Below, one piece after another: positions 34,791-43,420 of a DNA stretch of 64,000 nt. The stretch is from Obesumbacterium proteus (lineage in GTDB: Bacteria > Pseudomonadota > Gammaproteobacteria > Enterobacterales > Enterobacteriaceae), in assembly GCF_001586165.1 (NCBI RefSeq), contig NZ_CP014608.1, forward strand, positions 3,534,001-3,598,000. Direction: 5' to 3'. The position numbers were made by a program, and so were the translations under genes. Every line of letters starts with the position of its first letter. The stretch's first letter is position 1. The notes below the pieces were generated by a model. That model made no database searches. It was not told the origin of the DNA and worked only from the letters and a program-made list of their open reading frames with translations.

Positions 34791-34976
34791 ATGTATCCAG
34801 CAGCATGGGCCTTTATAAAAACGGTGTATTTGATCGGCTCAGTCATTTCCGCATTGCTCACGTTCAAAGCCTGCGCTGATCCCTCGCTTAAAATCAGGAT
34901 CTTTACCGCGATACTGATTGGGCTAACATGGCCCATGAGCTTTCCCATCGTGCTGCTATTTTGGGCATTTATGTAG
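34791..34976 (+). CDS. GhoT/OrtT-like small membrane peptide, putative toxin
   Basis: A 61-residue peptide with two hydrophobic segments (about 8-27 and 36-58). The second contains IRIFTAILIGLTWPMSFPIV, the diagnostic block of the GhoT/OrtT family, in which E. coli members have IR-[FL]-SA-L-VG-TWPMS-P-ALLF. E. coli GhoT is the membrane-damaging toxin of the type V GhoT-GhoS pair, and OrtT is a related orphan toxin. AAGG lies seven bases before the ATG. No GhoS-like gene is adjacent; one lies at 49220. Which of the two names is right cannot be settled from sequence alone. Confidence 0.8.
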   Translation: MYPAAWAFIKTVYLIGSVISALLTFKACADPSLKIRIFTAILIGLTWPMSFPIVLLFWAFM

Positions 34977-35150
34977 GTTTGGAATACCGCTATTTATCAT
35001 TGCAGCGGCGAGATAAATAATTTCGGAGCGCAATTACCTCGGTTTTATAAGATTTATCTCAGATTAGCGTTCGAACGAGAAAATAAAAAACTCGTTGGGT
35101 AGAATTAAAAAATACCTAAATGAATACTACGGAATGAATTAAGGTTTGTT

Positions 35151-35354
35151 ATGTACGCACTCGTGATGATGGTCTGCTATCTCAACGGTCCCTGTGAAAA
35201 TTTGTATCTTGGTGGTTTTGATACTGAAGAACAATGTGTGCGCGAAATGAATGTGCAGCGCATTCAACGCGGCGGATGTATCCCGCTTGAAAATGTACTG
35301 GACGATTTTTGGCAGCCAGCAACCCGCGCTGCTGACTTCCCTCGCCTATTCTAA
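35151..35354 (+). CDS. yebW: DUF1482 family protein, YebW-like
   Basis: A 67-residue protein starting MYALVMMVCYLNGPCENL and containing FDTEEQC, RGGCIPLENVLDDFW, the pattern of E. coli YebW. Four cysteines are spaced as in the family (residues 9, 15, 28, 42). Function is unknown. AAGG precedes the start. The stop overlaps the convergent chemoreceptor gene by four bases. In E. coli yebV and yebW are neighbours; here the chemoreceptor separates them. Confidence 0.85.
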   Translation: MYALVMMVCYLNGPCENLYLGGFDTEEQCVREMNVQRIQRGGCIPLENVLDDFWQPATRAADFPRLF

Positions 35355-36409
35355 TGTGGGCCGATTTGCAGCAAAAGTTCATCTATACGCTTAATGACTA
35401 ACGTGCTGGCGTGTTCCATGGTAGCTAAACTTATCTTCAAACGTTCATCATCGCCCGCCCTAAATGCCACTAATGCTTCTCGCCCTGAATGATGCACCTC
35501 AGTGTGCGGCGCTTCGAGCTGTGCAAAGCTGCTAAGGTGAGAAAACTCCCGCCCCGCATCGCCATAGAACCATTTTCCTAAGCGGCAATCTGTATGGCTG
35601 TTAACTTCTGCAACCTCATCGTGCTGCAAAATCAGTTCATACACTTTAACTTTCCAAATGACGTGATCGAGCTTAACCGTATTCAGAAACTGTTGGGTCG
35701 CAATAAAGCGAATGATTTCCTGCATGTGGGCTGAAAGCTCAATAACCTGCTGCAACATCTGGCAAGCCTGTTCCGTTGCGTGGCGAATATCATGAGTGGA
35801 CTGATTATTTTCCCCAACGCTTGCGCTCACGCTTTTCGCATGCTGATTAATATCCTGAGTCAGAGCGGTTATATTTCCCGCCTGAAGTTGAATTTCCGAA
35901 GAGAGTTGTTTGATTTCTTTTGCAATCACAGAGAATCCAGCCCCTCGCCCGCCAACGTGGGCAGCCTCGATGGCTGAGTTGATCGCCAACAGATTGGTCT
36001 GTTTCGAGAGCTTATTAATGGCATCAATATTGTTATTAATTCCCTTGAGCACCGCAATCAGTTCGTCAATGTAGCCGATACTCTCACCAGAATGCTGCTC
36101 AATGAGGTTCACCAATTCAGAAAGCCGCCCCATTCCCTCGCGTGCCTGTTCATTCTTATGGTTAAGCTCATCAACCGTCACTAATTCTTGCATTAAGCTT
36201 TGGCTGGAGTGCAGCAACGAATCTCGAATAATTTCTATTGCGCCAATACCCGACAGAAAACTATGACATAGCAATTCGCCATATGACTTCTGCACGGGCT
36301 CCTGAGAGTCAATTGCCACAAGTTTCGCCGTTGTCGCCAATACGGCTGGTTTCTGCGTTAAGAGCCGTTCCTGTTTATACCCAAACCATCGCTTTAATTG
36401 CGTATACAT
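35351..36409 (-). CDS. soluble methyl-accepting chemotaxis protein with a CZB zinc-binding domain
   Basis: A cytoplasmic chemoreceptor of 352 residues without membrane helices. The central part (about 100-250) is a short MCP signalling hairpin with SKQTNLLAINSAIEAAHVGGRGAGFSVIAKEIKQLS at its tip. The C-terminal CZB domain keeps the ligand pattern LDHVIWK, HTDCRLGKWFYG and PHTEVHHSG (His, Cys-containing helix, His). CZB receptors such as TlpD of Helicobacter sense oxidants or zinc. It has its own FliA-type promoter, so it belongs to the late flagellar regulon. No obvious methylation-site or tethering pentapeptide is visible. Confidence 0.9.
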   Translation of the reverse strand: MYTQLKRWFGYKQERLLTQKPAVLATTAKLVAIDSQEPVQKSYGELLCHSFLSGIGAIEIIRDSLLHSSQSLMQELVTVDELNHKNEQAREGMGRLSELVNLIEQHSGESIGYIDELIAVLKGINNNIDAINKLSKQTNLLAINSAIEAAHVGGRGAGFSVIAKEIKQLSSEIQLQAGNITALTQDINQHAKSVSASVGENNQSTHDIRHATEQACQMLQQVIELSAHMQEIIRFIATQQFLNTVKLDHVIWKVKVYELILQHDEVAEVNSHTDCRLGKWFYGDAGREFSHLSSFAQLEAPHTEVHHSGREALVAFRAGDDERLKISLATMEHASTLVIKRIDELLLQIGPH

Positions 36410-36497
36410 TGCCTAAACCCTCTCCTTACCTTTGATATACCAAGCCACCTGGCATGGCAATTCAATAACACTGAGCCGAACTGCATGGCATATAGCG

Positions 36498-36524
36498 TTA
36501 TCGGCATAAGCCACTCAAAATTTA
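36498..36524 (-). promoter_or_regulatory. FliA (sigma-28) promoter of the CZB chemoreceptor
   Basis: On the minus strand TAAATTTT, eleven bases, then GCCGATAA. This equals the flagellar sigma-28 consensus TAAAGTTT-N11-GCCGATAA with one mismatch. It lies about 90 bases before the chemoreceptor start. Confidence 0.88.
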
Positions 36525-36723
36525 TGGTTATTATGTTTTGGTAAAAATTTTGTATTTTTTATGTGACGTATAAAGCGAGTAAAAATAAAGGGTTAATGCA
36601 ATGTAAAAAATTAAAATGGAAATGAATTCCGTTTTAGTGTGGAAAAAAACGTATCCCCTTCTATGCTAAATAACGGGCCATCTGGTACCCGCACACGTAT
36701 ATGAATCAATCAGGAGAGAAGTT

Positions 36724-36972
36724 ATGGGAAAATCATTCGTTCGAATCGGGATTTTTGAAGTGGAAGATGCTGAACTGTCAAAAACGCCAGATAGCCAATT
36801 GAAGAGCCACACGCTGAGTATTCCCTGCAAGTCGAATACAGACCTTTGCATGCAGTTGGACGGCTGGGATGAGCAAACTACCGTTCCTGCGCTGTTAGAT
36901 GGCAAAAACGCGTTGCTATACCGCAACCATTACGATCGCCAGAGTGACGCTTGGGTCATGCGTTTTGCATAA
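36724..36972 (+). CDS. yebV: DUF1480 family protein, YebV-like
   Basis: An 82-residue protein with SVRIG-type opening (SFVRIGIFEVEDAEL) and the conserved blocks LSIPCKSNTDLCMQLDGWDEQT, PALLDGK and YDRQSDAWVMRFA, close to E. coli YebV. Function unknown. A strong site AGGAGAG precedes the ATG. The 314 bases upstream are AT-rich and carry the divergent FliA promoter. Confidence 0.88.
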   Translation: MGKSFVRIGIFEVEDAELSKTPDSQLKSHTLSIPCKSNTDLCMQLDGWDEQTTVPALLDGKNALLYRNHYDRQSDAWVMRFA

Positions 36973-36981
36973 TGGGGAAGC

Positions 36982-37015
36982 CCTAGACAAGGATCATTCG
37001 ATAACCTTGTCTAGG
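36982..37015. repeat. 11-bp inverted repeat between yebV and the PBP2 paralogue
   Basis: CCTAGACAAGG/CCTTGTCTAGG, perfect arms separated by 12 bases, ten bases after yebV and in the convergent gap. There is no T run on either side, so it is either a weak bidirectional terminator or a protein site. Confidence 0.6.
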
Positions 37016-37079
37016 CGTAACAGCGAACGAGAAGAAAATTGGAAATGCAGTCCATTTTAGATAGTAGATGCCTAACGCG

Positions 37080-38993
37080 TTAATGCGCGTCACGCAGTTG
37101 AGAAGCATCAAGCGTAGGCAACACCGGCGGCTCAACGGGTTTGGTTTTAGCAAAGATATAATCCAGAATGGCACGCGTTGTCGGCGCTGCCGAGACACCA
37201 TCTCCCCCACCATTTTCCAAAATAACGGCAATCGCGACCTTAGGGTTTGAATACGGCGCAAACGCCGTGTAGAAAATATGATCGCGCAGCTTCACGGGGA
37301 TCATCTTGGCGTTATAAACCTGATCTTGTTTCAGTCCAAATACCTGAGACGTGCCTGACTTCGCCGCAATTTCATAAGGCGCAGTGTGGAAATACTTGTA
37401 GCCGGTGCCATTAGGATAGTTAGCCATACCAAACATGCCTTTTTTCACAATCCCCCAGATCGGCGATTTCGGATCGGCGACCTGCGTGTGCTCTTCTTGC
37501 TGATAGCGCTCAACGTGGTTGCCTTGTTTCATCGAATACATCAAATGCGGCGTTTTCGTTGTACCATCGTTGATAAGCGTGCTTAACGCCTTAACCATCT
37601 GAATCGGCGTTGCAGTCCAATATCCTTGCCCAATGCCCACAGAAATTGTATCGCCCTGATACCACACTTTCTTATGAACTTTCTGTTTCCACGCTCGATC
37701 GGGCAGAACGCCTTTTGCCTGTTCCATTAAATCGATGCCGGAATATTGCCCGTAGCCAAATTTGCTCAGCCATTCATGAATACGATCGATCCCCATCTCA
37801 TAGGCCACCTGATAGAAAAACGTATCCGCTGATTCTTCAATCGCCTTGGTCACGTTTAACATGCCATGACCGGTTTTCAGCCAGTCTCGATAATGGCGAT
37901 TGGTACCGGGAAGCACCCACGTAGGCTGACCAAAAAACGTGGTCTGCGGCGTGATAACACCGGCGAACAGCGCCGATGTAGCCATAAACGGTTTCACCGT
38001 TGATGCGGGCGGATAAATCCCTTGGGTTACACGGTTAATCAATGGCAGGTTAGGATTATCAAGCAAAGCCTGATAGGACTTATACGATATGCCGTTCACA
38101 AACGGATTCGGGTCATAGCTTGGGCTAGAAACCATCGCCAAAATACCGCCATCACGCGGATCCATCACCACCACGGCGGCGCGCTGCCCTTTCAGAAGTT
38201 TCTCAATATATTGCTGGAGAGGAAGATCTATCGTCAGATATATATTCTTTCCGGCCTGCGGCGGGGTTTCGGTGAGCTCGCGCACCACGCGGCCATGGCT
38301 ATCAACCTCAACTTCCTGCGAGCCCGTGGTACCGTGCAGTTGTCTCTCGTAATAACGTTCGATCCCCTGCTTGCCGATGTCATGATCGGCCGCATAGTTT
38401 TCACCTTCACCGGCCTCATTCAAGCGTTTGGCGTCGCGGTCGTTAATCTTTGAAACATAGCCAACAACGTGTGCCAGCTCAGCGCCGTAAGGATAGTAAC
38501 GCTGCTGATAACTGCTAATCGACACGCCGGGAAACTCAAATTCATTGACAGAAAAACGCGCGACTTCAACGTCGGTCAGCGCTTCTTTAAGAGGTACTTC
38601 AGCAAAACGCCGCGAGGACTTCATCGCCTCATGGAAATTGTTAATGTCATCCGGCGTTAAATCCACTATCGGCGTCAGCGCTTTGATCGTTTGGTCTAAG
38701 TTAGCGACTTTCCCCGGGATCAGTTCAATTTGATACAGCGTTTGGTTTGCAACTAAAGGCGTTCCGTTACGGTCATAAATCAACCCGCGAACCGGCGCGA
38801 TGGGCAGAGTTTTAATGTCGTTGGCGTTCGAGCGAGTTTGGTACTGATCGTGCTCTTCCACCTGCAGGTGATACAGATTAAACACCAATACGCCAAATAG
38901 CAGCACAACCATCACCGCGGCAATAATGGAACGGCGGATAAACAGCGTCTCTTCAGCACTGTGATCGCGAAATGGCTCTAGCAAACGGCTCAT
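37080..38993 (-). CDS. second penicillin-binding protein 2 (MrdA-like transpeptidase)
   Basis: A 637-residue class B PBP closely resembling E. coli PBP2 (633 residues). It has one N-terminal membrane helix (about 20-45), a pedestal/dimerisation domain from about 50 to 235 (with APVRGLIYDRNGTPL) and a transpeptidase domain with the motifs STVK, SAD (EESADTFFYQ) and KSGT. All active-site residues are present, so it should cross-link murein. The start at 38993 gives MSRLLEPFRDHSAEE, aligning with E. coli; upstream in-frame starts lie at 39002 and 39035 (TTG). It is alone, without rodA, rlpA or rsmH around it, unlike the mrdAB locus, and so is probably a paralogue. Confidence 0.88.
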   Translation of the reverse strand: MSRLLEPFRDHSAEETLFIRRSIIAAVMVVLLFGVLVFNLYHLQVEEHDQYQTRSNANDIKTLPIAPVRGLIYDRNGTPLVANQTLYQIELIPGKVANLDQTIKALTPIVDLTPDDINNFHEAMKSSRRFAEVPLKEALTDVEVARFSVNEFEFPGVSISSYQQRYYPYGAELAHVVGYVSKINDRDAKRLNEAGEGENYAADHDIGKQGIERYYERQLHGTTGSQEVEVDSHGRVVRELTETPPQAGKNIYLTIDLPLQQYIEKLLKGQRAAVVVMDPRDGGILAMVSSPSYDPNPFVNGISYKSYQALLDNPNLPLINRVTQGIYPPASTVKPFMATSALFAGVITPQTTFFGQPTWVLPGTNRHYRDWLKTGHGMLNVTKAIEESADTFFYQVAYEMGIDRIHEWLSKFGYGQYSGIDLMEQAKGVLPDRAWKQKVHKKVWYQGDTISVGIGQGYWTATPIQMVKALSTLINDGTTKTPHLMYSMKQGNHVERYQQEEHTQVADPKSPIWGIVKKGMFGMANYPNGTGYKYFHTAPYEIAAKSGTSQVFGLKQDQVYNAKMIPVKLRDHIFYTAFAPYSNPKVAIAVILENGGGDGVSAAPTTRAILDYIFAKTKPVEPPVLPTLDASQLRDAH

Positions 38994-39200
38994 GGCAGGC
39001 ATACAGGCGCATAGCGGCCTGTCGGATTCACTCAATAATTAAAGGGACGCTAAGGCTAAACGCAATCGGAAGCGAGTGAAACCACGGTGATGCTAATGAG
39101 TCATCATCATTGTTTCAGAATGTGAATATATTCGTGAGATGTGACAAGACAAGTGCAATTAAGAGAAAAAATACCAACTGATGGGTCATACGCGTCACTG

Positions 39201-39290
39201 AAGTCCCATTTTAGGGGGACCACACCGATGGGGTCGTAGCGGCGTTAGCCGCCGGAGCGCCCCGCGGTGTGGTAGACCCGTGTATCTCGA
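39201..39290. repeat. palindromic repeat, family B, copy 1
   Basis: A 90-base element (read on the minus strand) with CGAGATACACGGG at one edge, CACACCGCGGGG and CCCCATCGGTGTG as inverted arms, an inner CGGCG/CGCCG hairpin, and CCCTAAAAT at the other edge. It shares both edges and the inner hairpin with 44886-45050, in opposite orientation. It fills the gap between the PBP2 paralogue and the DUF805 gene. Confidence 0.8.
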
Positions 39291-39322
39291 TCTCTTAAAC
39301 CAACGTTATTACTTCCTAAAAA

Positions 39323-39712
39323 CTAGCTAATAATCGACGATGTCGGCGCAGCAACATCTTTTGGGTTAGCACCGAAACGGTTGCTGCCTGGTTGGCTATC
39401 GAAGACGGCGAAGATAAACAGCACAAACCAGCCCACAATCGGGATAAGACCGATCAACACCCACCAGCCGCTGCGGTCGGTATCGTGCAGACGGCGAACC
39501 ATCACTGCAATGGAAGGAATAATGAGCAGCAGACCATACACCACGGTCAGCACGCCTTCGCCACTCTCATTGCTCCAGCCTAATGCATCCTGTACGAACC
39601 CCAACAGAACAGTAATGATGGCGTTTATCAGTACGAACCACCAATATTCTCTACGTCTAGCGCGGTCACGAAAATTGAAATAGTTCTTCAGAACCTTAAG
39701 ATACCAATCCAT
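39323..39712 (-). CDS. DUF805 family inner membrane protein, YhaH-like
   Basis: A 129-residue membrane protein starting MDWYLKVLKNYFNFRDRARRREYWWFVLIN, close to E. coli YhaH and YhaI. Three hydrophobic segments (about 25-45, 58-72, 82-104) enclose the conserved VRRLHDTDRSGWW block. The end NRFGANPK is also typical. Function is unknown. Confidence 0.85.
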   Translation of the reverse strand: MDWYLKVLKNYFNFRDRARRREYWWFVLINAIITVLLGFVQDALGWSNESGEGVLTVVYGLLLIIPSIAVMVRRLHDTDRSGWWVLIGLIPIVGWFVLFIFAVFDSQPGSNRFGANPKDVAAPTSSIIS

Positions 39713-39877
39713 CGTTCTTCCTTTTATCCAGATGATCCAGAGCCATAAACCTCACCTGATTGTATTCATGCCACCAAGTGATAATTCCGTATATTGATAA
39801 CAATCAATTATGTCTCGTCCCACAGATTTCAGCCAGAAATGCAGCCTAAATGAACGCAAAAAATTCCTGACCTGCGT

Positions 39878-39911
39878 AAAGTATGCAAAAAAGACAAAAA
39901 GTGCATACTTT
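39878..39911 (+). promoter_or_regulatory. NikR-like operator upstream of the nickel-type ABC operon
   Basis: A perfect 10-bp inverted repeat AAAGTATGCA/TGCATACTTT with 14 bases between. Written in NikR form it is GTATGC-N16-GCATAC, against the E. coli NikR operator GTATGA-N16-TCATAC: same spacing and five of six bases in each half. It lies about 100 bases before the binding-protein start. A TTGACA follows at 39923-39928 but I cannot assign a good -10. The rest of the 302-base gap 39713-40014 shows nothing else. Confidence 0.65.
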
Positions 39912-40014
39912 GCCGGATCGGTTTGACACAAATCATGTTTGCGCTGATAGGCGTCTGCTATAAATCCCTGCGTTTTATGTCATACAAAAAATAATGGGAC
40001 GATCAGGAATCCAC

Positions 40015-41604
40015 ATGTCACTAAAACCCAAAGCGCTACCCTACGCACTCGCCTTCATTTTTGGCGCACTGCCACTTCTCTCTCACGCCGACGCTCAGCC
40101 AGCCGCGCAACACACGCTTAAATTGGCGATTGGCGAAGAACCTACTGAAGGTTTTGATCCGCTACTTGGCTGGAGCCACGGAAGCTACCTGCTGTTACAT
40201 AGCCCGCTGCTAAAACAAAAAGCCGATCTTAGCTGGGATAACTTGCTGACCGAAAAAGTCACCAACAGCGAGGATGGCAAAACATGGACGCTAACGCTAA
40301 AGCCGGACTTAAAATTCTCCGACGGCTCGCCGCTCACGGCCAAAGACGTCGCCTTCACCTACAACCAAGCCGCACGCGGCGGCGGTAAGATCGATATGGG
40401 CAACTTTGCTTCGGCAAAAGCCTTAGACTCACACCGCGTAGAAATTACGCTCTCTGCACCGCAAAGCACTTTCGTTAACGTATTAGGTTCACTGGGCATT
40501 GTTTCCGCAGAAAAATACGACGCTAAAACCTACGCACAAAAGCCTATCGGTGCAGGGCCTTATCGACTGGTTAGCTTTGAACCGGGTCAACAGCTGATCG
40601 TTGAAGCGAACCCGTATTACGCTGGTCACAAAAATGATTTCAATAAATTAGTTTTTGTCTTTTTAGATGAAGACAGCGCCTATGCGGCAGCGCAAAGCGG
40701 TCAGCTCGGCTTGGTACGTATTGCACCGTCGATGTCCGTTAGCGGGCAAAACGGTCTGAAGCTGTGGGTTCGACCAAGCGTAGAAAACCGTGGCATCGTA
40801 TTCCCTACCACGCCAGCGGGGAAAAAAGATGCCAACGGGTATCCGATTGGCAATAACATCACCGCCGATGTCGCCATTCGTCGTGCCATCAACTACGCCA
40901 TTAACCGCCAACTGCTCGCTGACCAACTGATGGAAGGCCATGCCATCCCTGCCTACAGTGCGGTTCAAGGATTACCGTGGGACAGCAACGCCGCAGCGTT
41001 TAAAGACGGTGATATTGCCAAAGCCAAACAAATTTTAGACGACGCGGGCTGGAAAGTCGGCAGTGACGGCGTGCGGGTGAAAAATGGTCTAAAAGCCGAA
41101 TTAACCCTGTGGTATACCAGCGGCGACAGCACCCGCCGCGATCTGGCGCAGGCCGTTCGCTCTATGCTTCAACCGCTCGGCATTAAGATGGATTTGCAGT
41201 CCGGCAGTTGGGAAACCGTCGAACGTAATATGCACGCAAACCCAACGCTGTTTGGCTGGGGAAGCTTAGATCCGATGGAGCTGTATCACCATTACAGCAG
41301 CAAAGCGGCCGGCGTGGAGTACTACAATCCAGGCTATTACAGTAACAAGATCGTCGATCAGCACCTTCAACAAGCGCTCGATGCGCCAACGTGGCAAAAA
41401 GCAGTACCGTTCTGGCAACAGGTCGAATGGGATGGCAAAACCGGCGCGGGCGTACAAGGCGATGCGGCTTGGGCTTGGTTGCTGAACGTGCAGCATACTT
41501 ACTTGGCAAACCCCTGCGTTGATTTAGGTAAAGCGGCACCTGAAATTCACGGTAGCTGGTCTGTTCTCAATAACCTGCAAGATTGGAAGTGGACGTGCCA
41601 CTAA
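40015..41604 (+). CDS. nickel/peptide-type ABC transporter substrate-binding protein
   Basis: SBP family 5 (OppA/NikA type), 529 residues. A signal peptide of about 25 residues ends LLSHADA. Family blocks are FDPLLGW, TWTLTLKPDLKFSDGSPLTAKDVAFTYN and KPIGAGPYRLVSFEPGQ. It resembles the Yersinia YntA / NikZ-like nickel-chelate binders more than dipeptide binders (inference). It ends WKWTCH, with terminal Cys-His that might touch metal. First gene of a five-gene importer, with AGGAAT before the ATG. The nickel assignment rests mainly on the NikR-like operator and on the operon layout. Confidence 0.8.
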   Translation: MSLKPKALPYALAFIFGALPLLSHADAQPAAQHTLKLAIGEEPTEGFDPLLGWSHGSYLLLHSPLLKQKADLSWDNLLTEKVTNSEDGKTWTLTLKPDLKFSDGSPLTAKDVAFTYNQAARGGGKIDMGNFASAKALDSHRVEITLSAPQSTFVNVLGSLGIVSAEKYDAKTYAQKPIGAGPYRLVSFEPGQQLIVEANPYYAGHKNDFNKLVFVFLDEDSAYAAAQSGQLGLVRIAPSMSVSGQNGLKLWVRPSVENRGIVFPTTPAGKKDANGYPIGNNITADVAIRRAINYAINRQLLADQLMEGHAIPAYSAVQGLPWDSNAAAFKDGDIAKAKQILDDAGWKVGSDGVRVKNGLKAELTLWYTSGDSTRRDLAQAVRSMLQPLGIKMDLQSGSWETVERNMHANPTLFGWGSLDPMELYHHYSSKAAGVEYYNPGYYSNKIVDQHLQQALDAPTWQKAVPFWQQVEWDGKTGAGVQGDAAWAWLLNVQHTYLANPCVDLGKAAPEIHGSWSVLNNLQDWKWTCH

Positions 41605-42614
41605 GACGTTTGACCGATCTCAGCCTGACACTTACTCGCTCACGCGGTTTGCGTCAGGCTGCTTATACCCTATTTCGTTTAGCTTGCCTGCTGACGCTGG
41701 TGTCAGCGGGCACGTTCACGCTGCTCAGTTTTTCTCCTATCGATCCCATTCGTGCCTATATCGGCAATGATTTGTTGCATGTTCCCCCGCAGCAATATCC
41801 GCTGATTGCCGCCCGTTGGGGGTTAGACCAACCGCTGTGGCTGCGCTTTTGGCACTGGTTCTCGCAGGTGCTACACGGCGATCTTGGCTATTCGATGCTG
41901 TATAACACGCCGGTAGCCGACGTAATCGGTGAACGATTCGCCACCTCTTTTGCTTTATTGGCCAGCGCGTGGCTGTTATCCGGTGTTTTAGGCATGCTGC
42001 TGGGCTTTAGCGCGGGTCGTTATCTCAACCGTTGGCCCGACCGCTTGATTTGCCGCATCAGCTATCTATTGTCATCGCTACCCACCTTTTGGGTTGGGCT
42101 TTTGCTGTTGGTTGTTTTCGCCGTCCACTGGCCGTGGTTTCCGGTCTGTTGCGCTTGGGAGCCGGGCAGCAGCGCGCAGGATGCAACGATCGTTGAACGC
42201 ATCCGCCACCTAATTTTGCCAATGATTGCCCTCAGTCTGATGGGCTTAGGGCAGATCGCATTACATACCCGCGAGAAGGTCGCCGAAGTGATGCACAGCG
42301 ACTTCGTGCGCTACGCTCAGGCGCAAGGTGATTCAGGTTGGTCGCTGTTACGTATTCAGGTATTTCGTCATGCATTGACGCCTGCGCTGTGTCTCCAATT
42401 TGCCTCGGTAGGTGAACTGCTCGGCGGTTCTCTGCTGGCAGAAAAAATATTCGCCTACCCCGGGCTGGGGCAAGCCACGATTGATGCGGGGCTGCGCGGA
42501 GATATTCCTTTGCTGATGGGCATCGTATTGTTCAGCACTTTATTGGTCTTTGGCGGAAATACGTTAGCCGCAATGCTATTGGCAAGAATGAACCGCATTT
42601 TGGAGCGACAATGA
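41595..42614 (+). CDS. nickel/peptide-type ABC transporter permease 1
   Basis: OppB/NikB-type permease of about 339 residues and six helices, with the typical opening LLSFSPIDPIRAYIG, the ARWGLDQPLWLRFWHW periplasmic loop and the EAA-like loop VRYAQAQGDSGWSLLRIQVFRHALTP. The start is uncertain: TTG 41583, GTG 41589 and GTG 41595 are in frame and overlap the previous gene; 41595 has GGAAG five bases upstream. Confidence 0.85.
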   Translation: MPLRRLTDLSLTLTRSRGLRQAAYTLFRLACLLTLVSAGTFTLLSFSPIDPIRAYIGNDLLHVPPQQYPLIAARWGLDQPLWLRFWHWFSQVLHGDLGYSMLYNTPVADVIGERFATSFALLASAWLLSGVLGMLLGFSAGRYLNRWPDRLICRISYLLSSLPTFWVGLLLLVVFAVHWPWFPVCCAWEPGSSAQDATIVERIRHLILPMIALSLMGLGQIALHTREKVAEVMHSDFVRYAQAQGDSGWSLLRIQVFRHALTPALCLQFASVGELLGGSLLAEKIFAYPGLGQATIDAGLRGDIPLLMGIVLFSTLLVFGGNTLAAMLLARMNRILERQ

Positions 42615-43420
42615 TGCTGCATAACCCCGCTCCGTCGCTGTTACGCTTTGTGCTTTCAGCCCTTGTGCTGGTCACGCTCACGGTGTACGGAATTTCATTG
42701 CTCTCGTCGGATATTCCGTTGGATCTGCTCGCTCGCTATCAGGCGCCTAGCGCCGCGCACTGGTTTGGCACGGATAATTTGGGGCGCGATCTGTGGCTGC
42801 GCTGTTTTCAGGGGGCTTTAACTAGCCTACAAATAGGCATCGGCGCTGCGCTATGCAGCGGCATCATCGCCATGCTGGTTGCCAGCCTGACACTGCTGCA
42901 TCCCGCGCTCGATCATATGCTGCGGCTGATCGTCGATACCCTGCTGTCGCTACCGCATTTGCTGTTATTAATACTCATCTGCTTTACCGTTGGCGGCGGT
43001 AAACATGGCGTTATTTTGGCCGTGGCATTAACCCATTGGCCGAAGCTGTCATTAATTCTGCGCGCCGAAGCACAGCGCATCCGCACCAGCGACTATATGA
43101 CGCTTGCCCAGCGGTTGGGAAATAGCCGCGGGTATTGCTGGCGAGCCCACTATTTACCTGCTCTGGCACCTCAATGGTTTGTCGGCACGCTATTGATGTT
43201 CCCTCATGCGGTGTTACACAGCGCGGCGCTGAGCTTTCTCGGCTTCGGCCTAGCGCCGCACGAACCTTCATTAGGCATTTTGCTCTCCGACGCACTGCGT
43301 TTTCTCAGCAACGGTTGCTGGTGGCTGGCGGTGTTTCCGGGGCTAATTCTGCTGCTGATTGTATTATTGTTCGATCAATGCGCCCGAGCGATTCAACAGC
43401 TATGGCTAAGGAATCAATGA
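42611..43420 (+). CDS. nickel/peptide-type ABC transporter permease 2
   Basis: OppC/NikC-type permease, 269 residues. The APSAAHWFGTDNLGRDLWLRCFQGALTSLQIG block and the loop RTSDYMTLAQRLGNSRGYCWRAHYLPALAP are characteristic. The start ATG overlaps the stop of permease 1. Works as a heterodimer with it. Confidence 0.87.
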   Translation: MMLHNPAPSLLRFVLSALVLVTLTVYGISLLSSDIPLDLLARYQAPSAAHWFGTDNLGRDLWLRCFQGALTSLQIGIGAALCSGIIAMLVASLTLLHPALDHMLRLIVDTLLSLPHLLLLILICFTVGGGKHGVILAVALTHWPKLSLILRAEAQRIRTSDYMTLAQRLGNSRGYCWRAHYLPALAPQWFVGTLLMFPHAVLHSAALSFLGFGLAPHEPSLGILLSDALRFLSNGCWWLAVFPGLILLLIVLLFDQCARAIQQLWLRNQ

